A DNA stretch of 64,000 nt from Cercospora beticola. Its lineage: Eukaryota > Ascomycota > Dothideomycetes > Mycosphaerellales > Mycosphaerellaceae. Positions 33,048 through 44,311 of this stretch are shown here, in pieces (position 1 is the first letter of the stretch; each line of letters opens with the position of its first letter). The stretch spans positions 2,356,001 through 2,420,000 of the forward strand of contig NC_088939.1 of assembly GCF_033473495.1 (NCBI RefSeq). The letters are read 5' to 3'. Made by a program: the position numbers and the translations under genes. The notes under the pieces were generated by a model. That model did no database searches. It saw only the letters and a list, made by a program, of their open reading frames with translations, and had not been told where the DNA came from.

Positions 33048-35253
33048 TCACATCCACTGCATATCATCTGCACGAATCTCATCCATGTCTTGCAATACAG
33101 CTTCCCAATCAAGCCAAGAAGTGTCATTCGGTAGCGAAGCTTGCATTTCCGGCGGAAAGTCAAATGCTGCAGTATCCATTGGAACAGGAAACGAAGTGTC
33201 AGGTGGCAAGTAATTCATCGCCCCAGCAGTTGAGGACATCGGCAATGTTGCGGGATCAGCTGCTGGGAAATTCGAGCCGGGATCGAACTTTTGAACAGTC
33301 GCTGATAGAGATTGCTCCATCGCCGCAAGACTGGACTTTTGCGGTCGCCGGAGCTCCACACCATCGCGGAAGGCAGCTGCCTTGATGCGTAACTTCTCCA
33401 GAGGTTTCCAGAGGCTACCGTCCTTGGTGTCAGCGACATCGGGAGCGTACCGGGCCATGCTCTTATCAATTAACGCCCAAGCCTCGTTCGCCTGTTCGGT
33501 GCCTCGAATCGAACACAATCCGGCGAGCGTCACCGCAAGAGCTTGCCACGGAACCCATGGCATACGTCGCCAACGCCCAGACATATTCGCCCACAGCTCA
33601 TCACTGCGTCGGAGGATATTGAGTGCCAAGTCCATAACCCAAGGACTATCCACTCGAGGAGGGATACTGTTTGGATTGTGTTGCATGGGTCGGACGGCAC
33701 GCAAAATCATGGAATGGCAAGCCGCGGATCCTGTGTCTAATATCATTTGTTGCTCAGGAATAGCAGGATCACAATGACGCAGCATCCTTTCGTGCACTTT
33801 CTTTTGAAACGAGTAGGCAAGTTCGAGACGCTGCTGCCAGCTTGGTCCGGAAGTAGCATCTTCCATGGCGGACATTCTCAGACTCAGCGCAGAGCCTTCC
33901 ATAGCCATGAGCGGGAGAGACATTTCCGTGAGCTCGTTTTGTCGAGGTGAAAGTGTTGTGCTGCCAGGACCAAAATCAGAATCGTTGACGTGAGCAGGGA
34001 GTAGTCGTGTAAAACTATCCGGATGGATAGCAGATTCTGAGCCGCGATCGATTGATGCGTAGCAGTCCAGAAAGACAATATTGTACCAAAGTCGACGACG
34101 CAGCTCGCCGAGGTATATTGATTCTCCAGGCAGTTCTCGGTGTATACTCATCGCGCGAGCGATTCGAACGAGCAGTCCGACCAATGACCATGCTCTCCTG
34201 CTGGCATCGACAACTCGTATCGACTGCGTGTACAATACCAAGGCTTGCAGCGTTGCAATCTCTGTCGTGTTGAGAGGGTCTGTTTGATAGAGAGCTATAT
34301 CGACCATGCGGCGGTATTCCGTGACAAGCTGCTCCTGAGGCTTGCCAAAATCTCTCTCCGACTCCTCATTGGTGAGGGCATTCGCTGCTGCAAAGAAGAC
34401 TGAAGCCCGAAGAGCGCGGTTGCAGGGAGCATCCGGTGCTCTGCCAAGGTAGTTCTCACCATGTTCGATGAGGGCTTTAAGTGTCGGTACATGAATGAGC
34501 TTGTACAGTATCTCCACGTGAGTTAGGAAAGCAGACAAAAGCTTCTGCCCATCCGCGTGTGAGGGTTCTGTCACCACGCCGGGCATAACGTAAATAGCTC
34601 CCGGAGGACAGAGGATGAGTTCATGCTGTGTGCTTGCACCAGTCGCAGGGTCGTAAGCGTAGGGTCCAGAGGGAGCCACTGATTCGGGCGTCTGGCCATC
34701 ATCGCTGCGAGTATCCTCTTCAAAGACCTCTGCAAGCGCCTTCACCTCAGATGTGAGTGAAGACCAGAAGTTACCTGCGACATATTTGCTCGTATCTGGT
34801 GAAGCAGCATCTCGTGGGCTCCCAGGACTAGCCGTACCACCGCCTGGCGTGAAAGCTGGAGGTGTCGCAAAGGACGAGGTGCGCTCCTGACCGCCCAAGC
34901 CGGCAGCTCTCGCAGTTTCGGGGTTTGGCAATTTCCCGTCGTCGTCCGCGAAGCTCTCTACCAGCTTTTCCAGCTTCGCGATCCGGCTTCGTAGTTCTGC
35001 ATCTACCGCTCTACTGCCAGTCTTGGCTCGCGGTTTCCGGGTGGAGATGTGGCACTGTATACCCGCCTTTTCACACTGGCCGCATGGGTACGTTCTATCG
35101 CACTTGACTTTTTTACGTTGCTGTAAACGAATATTAGAGAAGAGGCGATTGATCATCAACGACGATTAGTGAACGTACGCATTCGCGACAGGCGAGATGT
35201 AATCCATTTGCCGACTTGCTGGCGGCATTGCCGGGTGAGTCGTGCTCTCTCAT
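33048..35253 (-). CDS. Zn2Cys6 fungal transcription factor
   Basis: Exons 35253-35179 and 35120-33048 encode 715 aa. The 58-bp intron splits the zinc cluster: exon 1 ends at CREC and exon 2 begins QRKKVKC. Spliced, the six Cys are at 22, 25, 32, 38, 41 and 48, with the exact C-x2-C-x6-C-x5-C-x2-C-x6-C spacing. A short coiled-coil (ELRSRIAKLEKLVESF) follows as the dimerisation element. The middle-homology Fungal_trans domain spans roughly 200-480, with LLSAFLTHVEILYKLIHVPT and RRLWYNIVFLDCYAS. Without exon 1 the reading frame would lack half its zinc cluster, so the splice is well supported. It lies between a reductase and an MFS transporter on the same strand and may regulate them. Confidence 0.92.
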
Positions 35254-35624
35254 GGCGTGCTGCGCATCCCTTTGATCGTTCAGAAGTACTTTGAGCAAAG
35301 TCTAGGGGCGATCGACCTAGTCCTGACCTGACTCGGTATTGCGCATAGAGGTACGGTACATGTATGACTGCGACAGCTTCGATGTGACGATGGCAGGACA
35401 AGGTTCAGTGGTCTTGGCGTTGGATCGCGATGCAGCGTCATGGATCTAGACCGTGCCGCATGCTCAATAGAGACTACGTTGTGAAACAGAGAAGATGAGA
35501 TGTAAACACAATCACTAGTTCATGGAGTGACGAGTAGAAGAACTTCGATCACAAGCTCAATTACATGGCTATCCCTTAGTAAGGAGCAAAAGTGGAGCTT
35601 CGAACACAACGAAGCCACCTATCC
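35254..35624. other. promoter of the Zn2Cys6 gene
   Basis: 371 bp between the start of the Zn2Cys6 gene and the stop of the MFS gene. No gene or notable element was seen. Confidence 0.5.
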
Positions 35625-37877
35625 TCACTTTCCTGTTCGAATATAGCTGCTCGCCAACAACAGTACGCCCCCCGCGAACAATGTGGCACCAGCAAATATT
35701 TTCGCCTTAAAGAAGTCGTTGCTTGAAGCTGGCGAGATCGCACTCGGATGCAGTTGGATCAGAGCACCAGCGACTGGACTTCCAATAACTGCTGCCAGGC
35801 TAATGGAAATCATCAAGACAACGACGCTAAAGTTTGGAAGTCTGTCAGAGATCCAGCGTGGAGAGCTTCGAGCCCGTGCAGTATCAGTGATTTCATAGGA
35901 ATCTGGGCCCAAAGTGCATAGTGCTGCAAGGCAATATATCGATATTCCAGGACTCACTAAGCCGTAGAGCGTAGACAGGATAGCCAGTTCGCCAAAGGAA
36001 GATTGTGCGGGAATGCCGAGCCATGCGAGGACAACGATGCCGGCGAGAACGGAACAGGCTCCACCCACTTTGGCAGCTCTGATTCCATGACAGATAGCCA
36101 GGCTTGTAAGGGAACACCCAAAGACAGCCGTTGCGCACATGAGAGCAAGCAGATGAGCGCCCTGGTCGCTTTCTAAGCCCGCTGCTGTCGCTGCAAATAC
36201 CGGCATGTACGTGGGCAAAAAGTACAAGCCGAGGAAAACGAGGGTGATACCAGATGCTGAAAGTGCTTGTGGCGCAGAATTTGGTTTCCTGGCTCGCTGT
36301 GCAGGCTGCTGCTGAGGCTCTTCCGGATGTCGCTTCCAGCATAGCATGATGACTGGAGGTAGTAGAGTTACTGTAACCACTCCAACGAGGACACGCATGG
36401 CCGTGGCAAAAATGTATCGCACCAGTAGCTCATTGATGACAAGCGCGTAGAAGATGCCTCCTAGATGACCAGCAGCAAGAGCTAAAACCAGAATCATTAT
36501 TGCAGCTCGACCCACAAAGTCGGACATGACAGTAACAGATGCAGCTTGCAGTACCAGAGCCATGCCGACGCCGATTAGAACTCCTTGTATGAGATAGATC
36601 GACAGCAAGGACGTGCACCACGAAGTGCAAAGGGTGCCCAGTATGACCAGTAGTGCGCCAAGCATACCACCGGCTCGGATTGAATGCTTGTAGGCCGTGA
36701 CGGTGCTCGTCAGCGCATACATACCGACCATCAAAGCCAGCTGAGTACTTCCCACGAAGCTAATGCTTGTCTGACTGCTGGTCGGGTAGAGCGTTGTGTA
36801 GTATGACTGAAAAACACCGAAGGCATGGTGCAGGCCGAAACAAGAGAACCAGATCGTGGTACTAGCCAGAAGAGCGAGCCGTGTGGGTTGGCGATGCACC
36901 TCGTTCGTCGGTACTGTGGGCTGATCTGGCTTTGATTCGGCACGTTGGTGCAGGTCAACCTCGTGAAAGGGACCTCCTTTCTCCAGTAGAGGGCTGCGCT
37001 CGACTCGGTGGTAGACATCCTTCGGCGTGTTCATTGCTGGTGTCCAGTAAGGCTGATTCCAGCCGAGTGTTTGGTGTGTACTGCGCTTCTGACGCGACAC
37101 CGGTGCCAAGCGTTTATCAAGCGAAGCATTCGCAGACGGCGAGTATGGCGAAGGAGGCCACTTGAGCTGTGGTGAGAAAGCATTCGGCGAGTCACGTCTA
37201 GCCGTATAGTTGCTCCAAGTTCGCTCTTTCCTGCTGTCCGCCAAATGCGCTGCACTTGGTATCGCGAGTTCCCGTAAAACGCTACCCTCGTCACTCTCAT
37301 TACTGCTGAGTCGCAATGCAGTCTTGACATGCATGCCGAAGCTGCTGTGCCTCACTGCTCGGCTTGATTGCCCTTCCGCTTGATCTCGCAGTGACGCAAT
37401 GCCGTCGAAATTGTGAGAAGCCACATTAGCGCACGGAACTGCTGCTGCTGTGCTCATCTGTAGAGACAGCGGCGCTTCCGCTTCTCCGCTTGGGAGCTCA
37501 TTCTGTGTCGAGTAATGCGAGCTGGCACGGAATCTCGCTGCTCGAGCTTCGATATGACAACGACCCGGGTCAGGCAGAGGATCAGACCATGGATCTTCGT
37601 TTTCACTGTCGCTGTCAACATCTTTTTCAGCCGGATTGCATCTTTTCCTGCTGCGACTCGAAGCTCCGGTAAGACTTGAAAGTCGTCTGCCTTCCAGGCA
37701 CTTCAACGCTGCTGCTCGGGACCGACGCTTGGTGGAGGCTCCAGCGGATGCCGTGGCCATCGCTGATCCCATAGAGGATGTTCGACTGGATCGCACGACC
37801 GGCTCAGAGCCGGACTGGTTCGTTTGCAGCCACGATGCCAACACGCCAAACCATCCGTATACCCCCTCTGCTCTCAT
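35625..37877 (-). CDS. MFS transporter, monocarboxylate-porter-like, with long N-terminal extension
   Basis: An intronless frame of 750 aa. The membrane part starts near residue 330 (ALLASTTIWFSCFGLHHAFGVFQSYY) and shows about 12 hydrophobic segments to the C-terminus. GVFQSYYTTLYPTSSQTSISFVGSTQ resembles fungal monocarboxylate-type (SLC16-like) porters. The substrate is not predictable. Residues 1-320 are hydrophilic, rich in Ser, Arg and Pro, with an acidic cluster (DSDSENEDPWSD), much longer than the usual 40-100 residue N-tail. An internal Met at 37034 would give a conventional 469-residue transporter, so the upstream part may be a genuine regulatory tail, a misjudged start or a separate gene fused in frame. 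It sits beside a Zn2Cys6 regulator. Confidence 0.82.
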   Translation of the reverse strand: MRAEGVYGWFGVLASWLQTNQSGSEPVVRSSRTSSMGSAMATASAGASTKRRSRAAALKCLEGRRLSSLTGASSRSRKRCNPAEKDVDSDSENEDPWSDPLPDPGRCHIEARAARFRASSHYSTQNELPSGEAEAPLSLQMSTAAAVPCANVASHNFDGIASLRDQAEGQSSRAVRHSSFGMHVKTALRLSSNESDEGSVLRELAIPSAAHLADSRKERTWSNYTARRDSPNAFSPQLKWPPSPYSPSANASLDKRLAPVSRQKRSTHQTLGWNQPYWTPAMNTPKDVYHRVERSPLLEKGGPFHEVDLHQRAESKPDQPTVPTNEVHRQPTRLALLASTTIWFSCFGLHHAFGVFQSYYTTLYPTSSQTSISFVGSTQLALMVGMYALTSTVTAYKHSIRAGGMLGALLVILGTLCTSWCTSLLSIYLIQGVLIGVGMALVLQAASVTVMSDFVGRAAIMILVLALAAGHLGGIFYALVINELLVRYIFATAMRVLVGVVTVTLLPPVIMLCWKRHPEEPQQQPAQRARKPNSAPQALSASGITLVFLGLYFLPTYMPVFAATAAGLESDQGAHLLALMCATAVFGCSLTSLAICHGIRAAKVGGACSVLAGIVVLAWLGIPAQSSFGELAILSTLYGLVSPGISIYCLAALCTLGPDSYEITDTARARSSPRWISDRLPNFSVVVLMISISLAAVIGSPVAGALIQLHPSAISPASSNDFFKAKIFAGATLFAGGVLLLASSYIRTGK

Positions 37878-38382
37878 ACTGCCTTCAAAGGTTGACCAGA
37901 TCGCTTTCTAGGAATGTTGTCGAAGTCAAACGATGCGCGGCCACGGAGCTGTGATTACGCCGCGAACCTTTCTGAGAAGTTACCTGGGCAATGGAGCTCC
38001 GGCGGCGTTGATATAACATGGCACCCAGCACGTGCCGAGGTCATATCCATGGTACTCCCCGGTGCAACCCATCTCGTGCGACCATGCTCATGCTGAAACC
38101 GAATGTTTGCTCCAGCACAGATGACTGTGCCATCAATCCATAGCTGTGTAAGTACTGGCATCGCACAGCGGTTGCAGATCCAGATTCAGAGCTCGCATAC
38201 TTCCAAATTGTCAGACGATCTAGACGTCACATCTTCAGAAAGGCTGTAACTCACCTTCTGATGCTCGCAGAACGATATTCTGTGACTTCGATGGTTTTAA
38301 TGTACTCGCCTGCAATGCGAATGCCGTCAGGCCACACGCCAATGCTCGAGCAACCTGCCATGCATGCTTCGTGTGCTCATGC
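37878..38382. other. intergenic region upstream of the MFS gene
   Basis: 505 bp between the MFS start and the stop of the truncated regulator. No gene is seen. Confidence 0.45.
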
Positions 38383-39615
38383 TCAGGAAGATGCAAGATT
38401 TTGCCAGACGGTAGTGACTGCAGAGATATACTGACCAGCAACACGCCACCTTTGGTCTATGACCATCAAGATTTCTTTGACCTCTTGCAAGCGCTCACTG
38501 CACTGCAGATCACTTGACTCTCGCACGTACCAAGCATCTACAGGCCGTTAGCAAAGCGCAAAGTAGCAGTGTAAATACTCACAATTCGCTGCAGCTTGGT
38601 ACAGAGGATCAATGGCCAACGGACTCAAGCCACCCCAGCCTCCTCTTCGCTCCGCAAAAGCGCGAAGTCTTCGAGCATGATCCATCGCCCCAGCTGTGAT
38701 CTCGCGCAAACCCTCAACGCTCTCCTTCTGCATCAGCAGTTGAGCTTCTGTAGTGTCTACTGTATGTTCCTTGGTGCAGCTGTTTGCGTCGTAAAGTGTC
38801 AGCAGTGCGGAATAGCATATGGCGAGCGCAGTGCAAAGAGTGGGACCCTGGTCAGGATCATCGTTCGCTGCCTCTTGAACCAATGCAGCAGTCAGAGCTC
38901 GCATTGTCCGGTGGAGCTGGAGTGCCTCTTCAAAGCGATACGTATTCGGCAATGCCTTGTCATTGACATGTCTAACAATTTTGCCCAAAAGGTGCGCAGC
39001 CTGGCAGGTTCTTGCAAATGGGGCTGCTTGTACAGAGGGTGAGGCTGAGAGAGCGAGTGGTGCTGCAACCACCAACTGGCCTCGGTCCCAATTGTCATCG
39101 TCAGTGGGTAGATGTGCATCGAGACTGGGGACGTAGGTGGCGAAAGGGGTTTTTCGATGTCCAATGCTACTGAAACGATCCAAAATGACGACTGCCCACC
39201 ACACTCGTCGTTTCTCCTCCTGCGCAGTCCAGGTGTGAAACCGTGGAAGCATTTGGGGAGCATCACGTTGATGCAGGCCCGTCGCGTGTCCAAGACGAGC
39301 CGCATGTCCTATGGAGAGGTAGCAAGCAGGATAGATGGCGTGCCCGAGCTCGTAGAGCGAGATCAAGAGCAATGCTTGCATGACGTGCATGCTGTACCCA
39401 TTCTGTGATTCAATGTAGGCGAGAAAGGCCTTGACATCCGCATATAGCTGCGTCTGCGGAGGCGCGCCTTCTGGCAGTTCGCTGCTGATCAACTTCATCG
39501 CCAGAAAGAGCAAGGCGAGGTCGGCGCCCGGCTCGGTTGCAGGATTGGCGAGATGCTGATACAGTCTGATCTTGCATATGATCGGGAAGTAGGGACGAGC
39601 AGCGTGAAGGGTGAG
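38383..39615 (-). pseudogene. fungal transcription-factor middle domain lacking its DNA-binding region (probable relic)
   Basis: Homology to Fungal_trans-type regulators begins near 39615 (LTLHAARPYFPIICKIRLYQ) and runs through LALLFLAMKLISS, SLYELGHAIYPACYLSIGHAARLG and EEKRRVWWAVVILDR. It ends after an intron (38538-38582, with CTAAC branch site) in DQRWRVAGQYISAVTTVWQ and a stop at 38383. Exons are ..39615-38583 and 38537-38383. No Zn2Cys6 cluster precedes it; the frame upstream is open to 39909 but reads antisense to the next gene and looks random. The first in-frame Met inside the homologous part is at 39498. The coding part itself is intact, so it may still be expressed as a DNA-binding-less protein. 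The missing 5' end abuts the divergent Clr5-like gene, suggesting a rearrangement breakpoint. Confidence 0.65.
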
Positions 39616-39739
39616 GCCAGGACAAGCTTGGAAGCCACTCGGCGCACCTCGACACGGGGCAGGCAGCAATGTCACACCGCCCACCTGTCGCCCACCGTAC
39701 AGCAGCAGCAGTGCACACGCGCCGGGACAGAAGTACGCA

Positions 39740-41665
39740 ATGGACAACGCCAGCTCCACTGATGTCGAGCCGGCCAAGCGACGCGTCGGCCGCCCGCCCA
39801 AGTACGACTGGGCCGACAAGAAGGACATTTGCTGGAAGCTGTACGTTGACGAACACAAGAGCGCCTCGGAGATCCAAAAGTACTTCTCGCAGCACTTCGA
39901 CATCGCCATCAGCGACCTGCCATGGTATTATTGCCCTCTCACATGTTCACCCAGCACCTGACAGCTCACTGATTACCTGCTCAGTCGCAAAGGCTTCCTG
40001 CGTCAGTTCGCAGCATGGGCCTTTCCCGGTCACACTCGCAAGCTCACGGATGAAGAAGTCGCGGCGGCCTCGAGCCGCATCCAGGAGCTGTGGAATCAGA
40101 ACATGAACCAGAAAGATATTAAGAGCACCATCGCCGCTGAGGGCTTCCAAATCAAAGACTATGACTTCACCAAAATCTGGAAGAAACTCGGTCTTCGTTT
40201 GCGCAACGAGTCTGGCTACAAGCCTCCGGATGTCGAAAAGAAGAAGAAACGCACGCGTAGCACTGATGCAGAAGACGACGCTCTCGTCCATGCCGGCCCG
40301 CAGATGCAGTTGGAACATTCCCTTGCTCCTTCCGATACTGCATCCAATGCGCAGGACGACTCTCCCATCGCGGCACCTCTGAATCCCGAGCAAGAAGCCT
40401 TGCGGCAACAGCGTATTCTCGAGATACAGCTGGAGAGTGATCAAAAGCTTGCCACCAACAAGCGCCGCCGACGGATCAGAGGCTTTGGTCATCTCCCACC
40501 GGATGCCCCGGGACTGTCACCTCGATACAACTCCGAGACTAGTCTGGACGAATGCAAAGCTATCCTGCATCTAGCTAATGAGATGTACCAGACCGTCCGC
40601 AAAGACTTTCAGACGATTTGTGAAAATCTGAACATCATCAAGAAGACCAAGTGTGCTGACGGCGTCTGGGACGAGGCAAAAAGTACCCTCATCCGGGAGA
40701 ACATGCACCTCAGTGCGATGATGCACTCTCTTCAACCAGATCAAGAGCGTAAAAGCATCGCTTTGGACTGTCTTTGCCAGGACGTGACCAAGAGAATGCG
40801 CGTTGCAGACAAACAGATCACTGTGGCTGAGGCCAACAACATCATCGGCATCAACCCAACTGAGAGCAAAGCAATTCGTCGCTCGTTGTACGAAATTCTG
40901 GCTGCAGATCACTTCGAATCACGCCTCTTGAGTGGTGAAGACCACTTCCAGGAGCTCCGTCAGCAATGGCTTAACGCAAATGATGGTCGTCTGCAGCATG
41001 CGATTGACTCCCAAGATCCTCGCAAAGTGAAAGCTGTGGAGCTGCTAAGCAGAGATGCAATGAAGCGCTTCCGCGAAGACCGAAACAAGCGTGGCGAGCG
41101 ACAAGTCGTGCAGCGCAACGCAAGGTATGGTCCTGGGCCGGGTCCTGCATGGGCAGCTACAGCACCACGTTCTAAGGCTGGAGCTGAAGCAAGAGCGCTG
41201 CGTGGAGCCCAGCTACCAGTGCCAAAGCCCGGGCCACGAGGCAACCAGTCGACCCAGTTTCTGCCTCAGCACGATGGAACTAGCACATTGGCGCAGCCTG
41301 TCGAGCCTCTGAATCTAGATCCCGCGCTGTCAGCGCCAGGGCCGTTCGTGATAGAGCACCCACCTCAACCAATACCTGCCTGGTTCCGTCTATCGCCAAA
41401 TTCAAGGCTCGCCACAAATCATCCAAAGCTATGGCATGGCAAAGTGCGTGCGGCGACGATGAAGGACCTACATGCAGCTGCAACCAGCAAGGCAGGCGTG
41501 GCTGTAGTCACGAAAATAAGTGGCGTTGTGAAAAATTCGGATGGCACGGAGGATAGCTGGCAGATCGACCTTGATGACGAGCTTGAGGTATACCTAGAAG
41601 CTGCGGGTGAAAAGCCAACTTTCATGGTCGTACTGGATGACGGACGTGCCATTGGTCGCTCATGA
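39740..41665 (+). CDS. Clr5-domain-like, AT-hook nuclear protein
   Basis: Exons 39740-39924 and 39985-41665 encode 621 aa. The N-terminus has an AT-hook-like RRVGRPPKYDW, then two consecutive Clr5-like helical units. The first (about 23-75) begins WADKKDICWKLYVDEHKSASEI and ends in FLRQFAAWAF. The second (about 80-130) begins LTDEEVAAASSRIQELW and ends KIWKKLGLRLR. A basic KKKKRTR signal follows near 140. The middle (about 190-380) is helical, and a Pro-rich linker leads to a C-terminal segment PAWFRLSPNSRLATN. Clr5-like domains are putative DNA-binding units in filamentous fungi. A nuclear regulator is inferred. Its start lies only 125 bp from the broken end of the opposite-strand regulator. 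Confidence 0.75.
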
Positions 41666-41983
41666 GAAGGACTTCACCTCTCACACTTGTGAGCGATGAC
41701 GATGACGACCAGACTCACTGGTTAGGTCTCTGCACTCACATGCGCTTACAAGCCCTACAAGATAACCGTCTTGGAGCCCGGGAATAATGTTCTTGATCTT
41801 CACTGAACAGTCATCTCGCGTGGTTTGCGTGACGAGAACAAAGAAAATACGCTAACCAAGTCCGGAGACAATCCAATGTGAAATGCATCGTAAATTTGAC
41901 ACAAAGAACGAGTTCCTGAACATGATTCCCTCAAAATCACGCCAACACCGTCCCTGACTGACACACCAGATCTACATCTTACC
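41666..41983. other. short intergenic region
   Basis: 318 bp between two plus-strand genes. Nothing notable was seen apart from the presumed promoter of the kinase-like gene. Confidence 0.5.
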
Positions 41984-44311
41984 ATGGCGAAAAGAAAGCA
42001 CAGTTCTGAGGAATCTTCCAGGCCGTCCAAAAAGACGCGCAACTCCTTGGGCGGTGAGCAACGAGAAGAAGAGGTTGAAGATAATCTCCTTGTCAAGAAG
42101 GCTCGCAATCCGAAGACCAGAAAATCAACAGCGCAACCAGAAGCAGACAGGAAAGAGTCCAAGGAAGCTGACAGGCCGTTGAAGAAGTCGCGTCCAACAG
42201 CATCAGAGGAAGTAGAGCTGAAAGAGAACCCAAACGCGGAAGACGGCAGACCGTTGGAGGAATCGCGCCTATCATCATCCGAGGAAGAAGAGCTGGAAGA
42301 CGATTCAAACGCTGGAAATGGCAGGCCGTTGGAGGACTCCCGACCAACAGCATCTGAGGAAGAAGAACTAGAAGAAAATTCGCATGCTGGAGATGATCTG
42401 CATACTGATGGCGTTGAACCGGAAGCGCTGTCAGAGGCAGACCGACAGCGACAGGCTGAGGAGAGGAGAAAAGCCCAAGGTCGACTTGACACGCGCTGGT
42501 CTGGTTCTTGGACGTTGGGAGCGGGTGTTTATGGTGCTGCAGAACTTGTAAGTCTAGTCGCTCATGCATAGGCTTGTCCATCCTCTCTGCTCGTAGCAGG
42601 CCACTTGTAGTCGTCGGTTCCAGACGCGGCCTGGCAGAGACGCAAGCTTACCTGAAATGAACTACTCTAGTGGCTGAAACAGGACACCGATGGAAACATC
42701 TGCGACCGGCTGGTTATTAAGAATACCGTTCCTAGCTATACAACATGGACCGACCGAAGCCTATGGACTCGTGGGTCCCGTGGCTATGAGATTGGAAGCA
42801 TTCCGACCGAGGTACAGGCTATGTACAGACTTCGCGGCAAGATCGGGTCAGAGAATATCGTCAAGATTCGGAACTGGAGAATCAACAGAACCGCACTGAC
42901 GTACAGAATCATGATGGAATATTGCCCTTACAGCGACCTCTGGGATTTGTGTATGACGGGACCCTATATGACAATTGGGGCGTGGGGACGGCGCGCGTTG
43001 CCAACCATCGACCTAACTGCACCTGAGAGTGAGGCACTTACAAATGCGATCGTTGCCGGGGAGGCGGCCCATGAGCGAGCAGGATTTGCCGCGAGGTTCA
43101 AGCAATTGCGCTCTGCCAGACCTCCCATTGTTCCAGAGCCATTCGTTTGGTCCCTGCTAGAGACTCTAGCTACAGCAGGGGTACTCATGGAACGAGGTGA
43201 GCTGGAAAGTAAGGGGATAGTGCCATGGTTCCAAATCATCCACCGCGATCTTAAGCCAGGAAATTGTGAGTAAGGCAAAGATTCGACATTCGATCATTGC
43301 TGACATGGTTTAGTGTTCGTTAGTCCTCCATCAAAGGAGCGCTACCGCGGATATCCTCAAGTCAAAGTCGGTGACTTCGGAGCCGCGTTGTTCATGGTAC
43401 CAAGTGATCTAAGGAATGCCGCGGACATAGACATATATGGAACACCAGGTTACATGGCCCCAGTAAATCATCGCCTTAACCCCCTCCACATGCACAATGG
43501 ATAGCTGACTTGATGATCTAGGAGCAAATGAAATATCAATCGAACGATGGTGACGAATTGGTCAATATGAGTTCGGCCACTGATGTATTGCGAATCGAGA
43601 CTGCCTGACCTGTCTGAAGCTAAGCTGACAAGAAACCAGGTCTATGCCGTGGGAGCTGTTCTCTGGGAAGTCCTGACTGGCCTGCCGTTACCGGTGCCAA
43701 AGGACGCAGAGACGGGCAAGTCACTCGAAGTCGAACCCCTAAACCCCGAGTGGGTGCGTAAAATGACATTCGAACCTCCGGCACTCGATGCCACTTCCAA
43801 GTCGTTTTACAGCCAAGAACTACGTGACCTCATCTACGCCATGTTGCGACACAATGCCGCAGCACGGCCTTCGTTCGGACGGATTCTCAAGAAGTGTCTC
43901 AAATTCGCTAATAGTCCTGAAAACCCTGCGCGAGGACTTCGAGATGCTCCTGCGAACGACGCGAGATATCAGGGGAAGTTCCGTCTTGTGCTCCCTAATG
44001 TGTATTCGGACGTGTATACTATTGGGATGTCGATTGATCAGGTGGACTTGGAAGGATACACCGGCCCTAAAGACGAATGGCCGCCTTCATTGCCTGTCAG
44101 CGAAGCGGGCGATAGTGACGCGTCCGACGATCTGGGAGGCGATCCTGGAGCAGAATTGGAAGACAATCCTGGAGCACAATTGGAAGACGATTCCGGAGCA
44201 CAATTGGAAGACGATTCCGGAGCACAATTGGAAGACAACGACGACGATGACGACGACGACGACGGCGATTCTAGACGCGATGAGGATAGCGACGGAGGTT
44301 TGTTGTACTGA
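41984..44311 (+). CDS. protein-kinase-like protein flanked by tandem acidic repeats
   Basis: Five exons, 41984-42547, 42671-43265, 43314-43462, 43522-43584 and 43640-44311, encode 680 aa. The kinase domain begins near 178 with WTLGAGVYGAAEL and the VIK lysine (about 200). It continues with the catalytic loop HRDLKPGN near 384, DFG near 410, YGTPGYMAPEQ, and VYAVGAVLWEVLTGLPLP. All key catalytic residues are visible, so activity is plausible, though the family is divergent and unnamed (a lineage-specific fungal kinase). The N-terminus (1-175) is charged, with three exact-length 25-residue repeats. The C-terminal tail has four 8-residue GAQLEDDS-type repeats and a poly-Asp run. The substrate is unknown. 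Introns cut at the catalytic loop and at the APE motif, supporting the splicing model. Confidence 0.82.
42170..42394 (+). repeat. three 75-bp in-frame tandem repeats (25 residues each)
   Basis: The units are 42170-42244, 42245-42319 and 42320-42394. Each encodes (D/G)RPL..SR..(S/A)SEE.EL(K/E)(E/D)(N/D)...A.(D/N). They have diverged at the base level but keep length exactly. Confidence 0.85.
44141..44236 (+). repeat. four 24-bp in-frame tandem repeats (8 residues each)
   Basis: The units start at 44141, 44165, 44189 and 44213. Each encodes (D/N)(P/S)GA(E/Q)LED. The last two are identical at the base level, indicating recent expansion. A GAC-rich poly-Asp run follows. Confidence 0.9.

Noticed and set aside
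39616..39909. extension of the truncated regulator frame to a Met at 39909
   Set aside because: The added residues are the antisense of the first exon and leader of the Clr5-like gene and do not resemble a zinc cluster.
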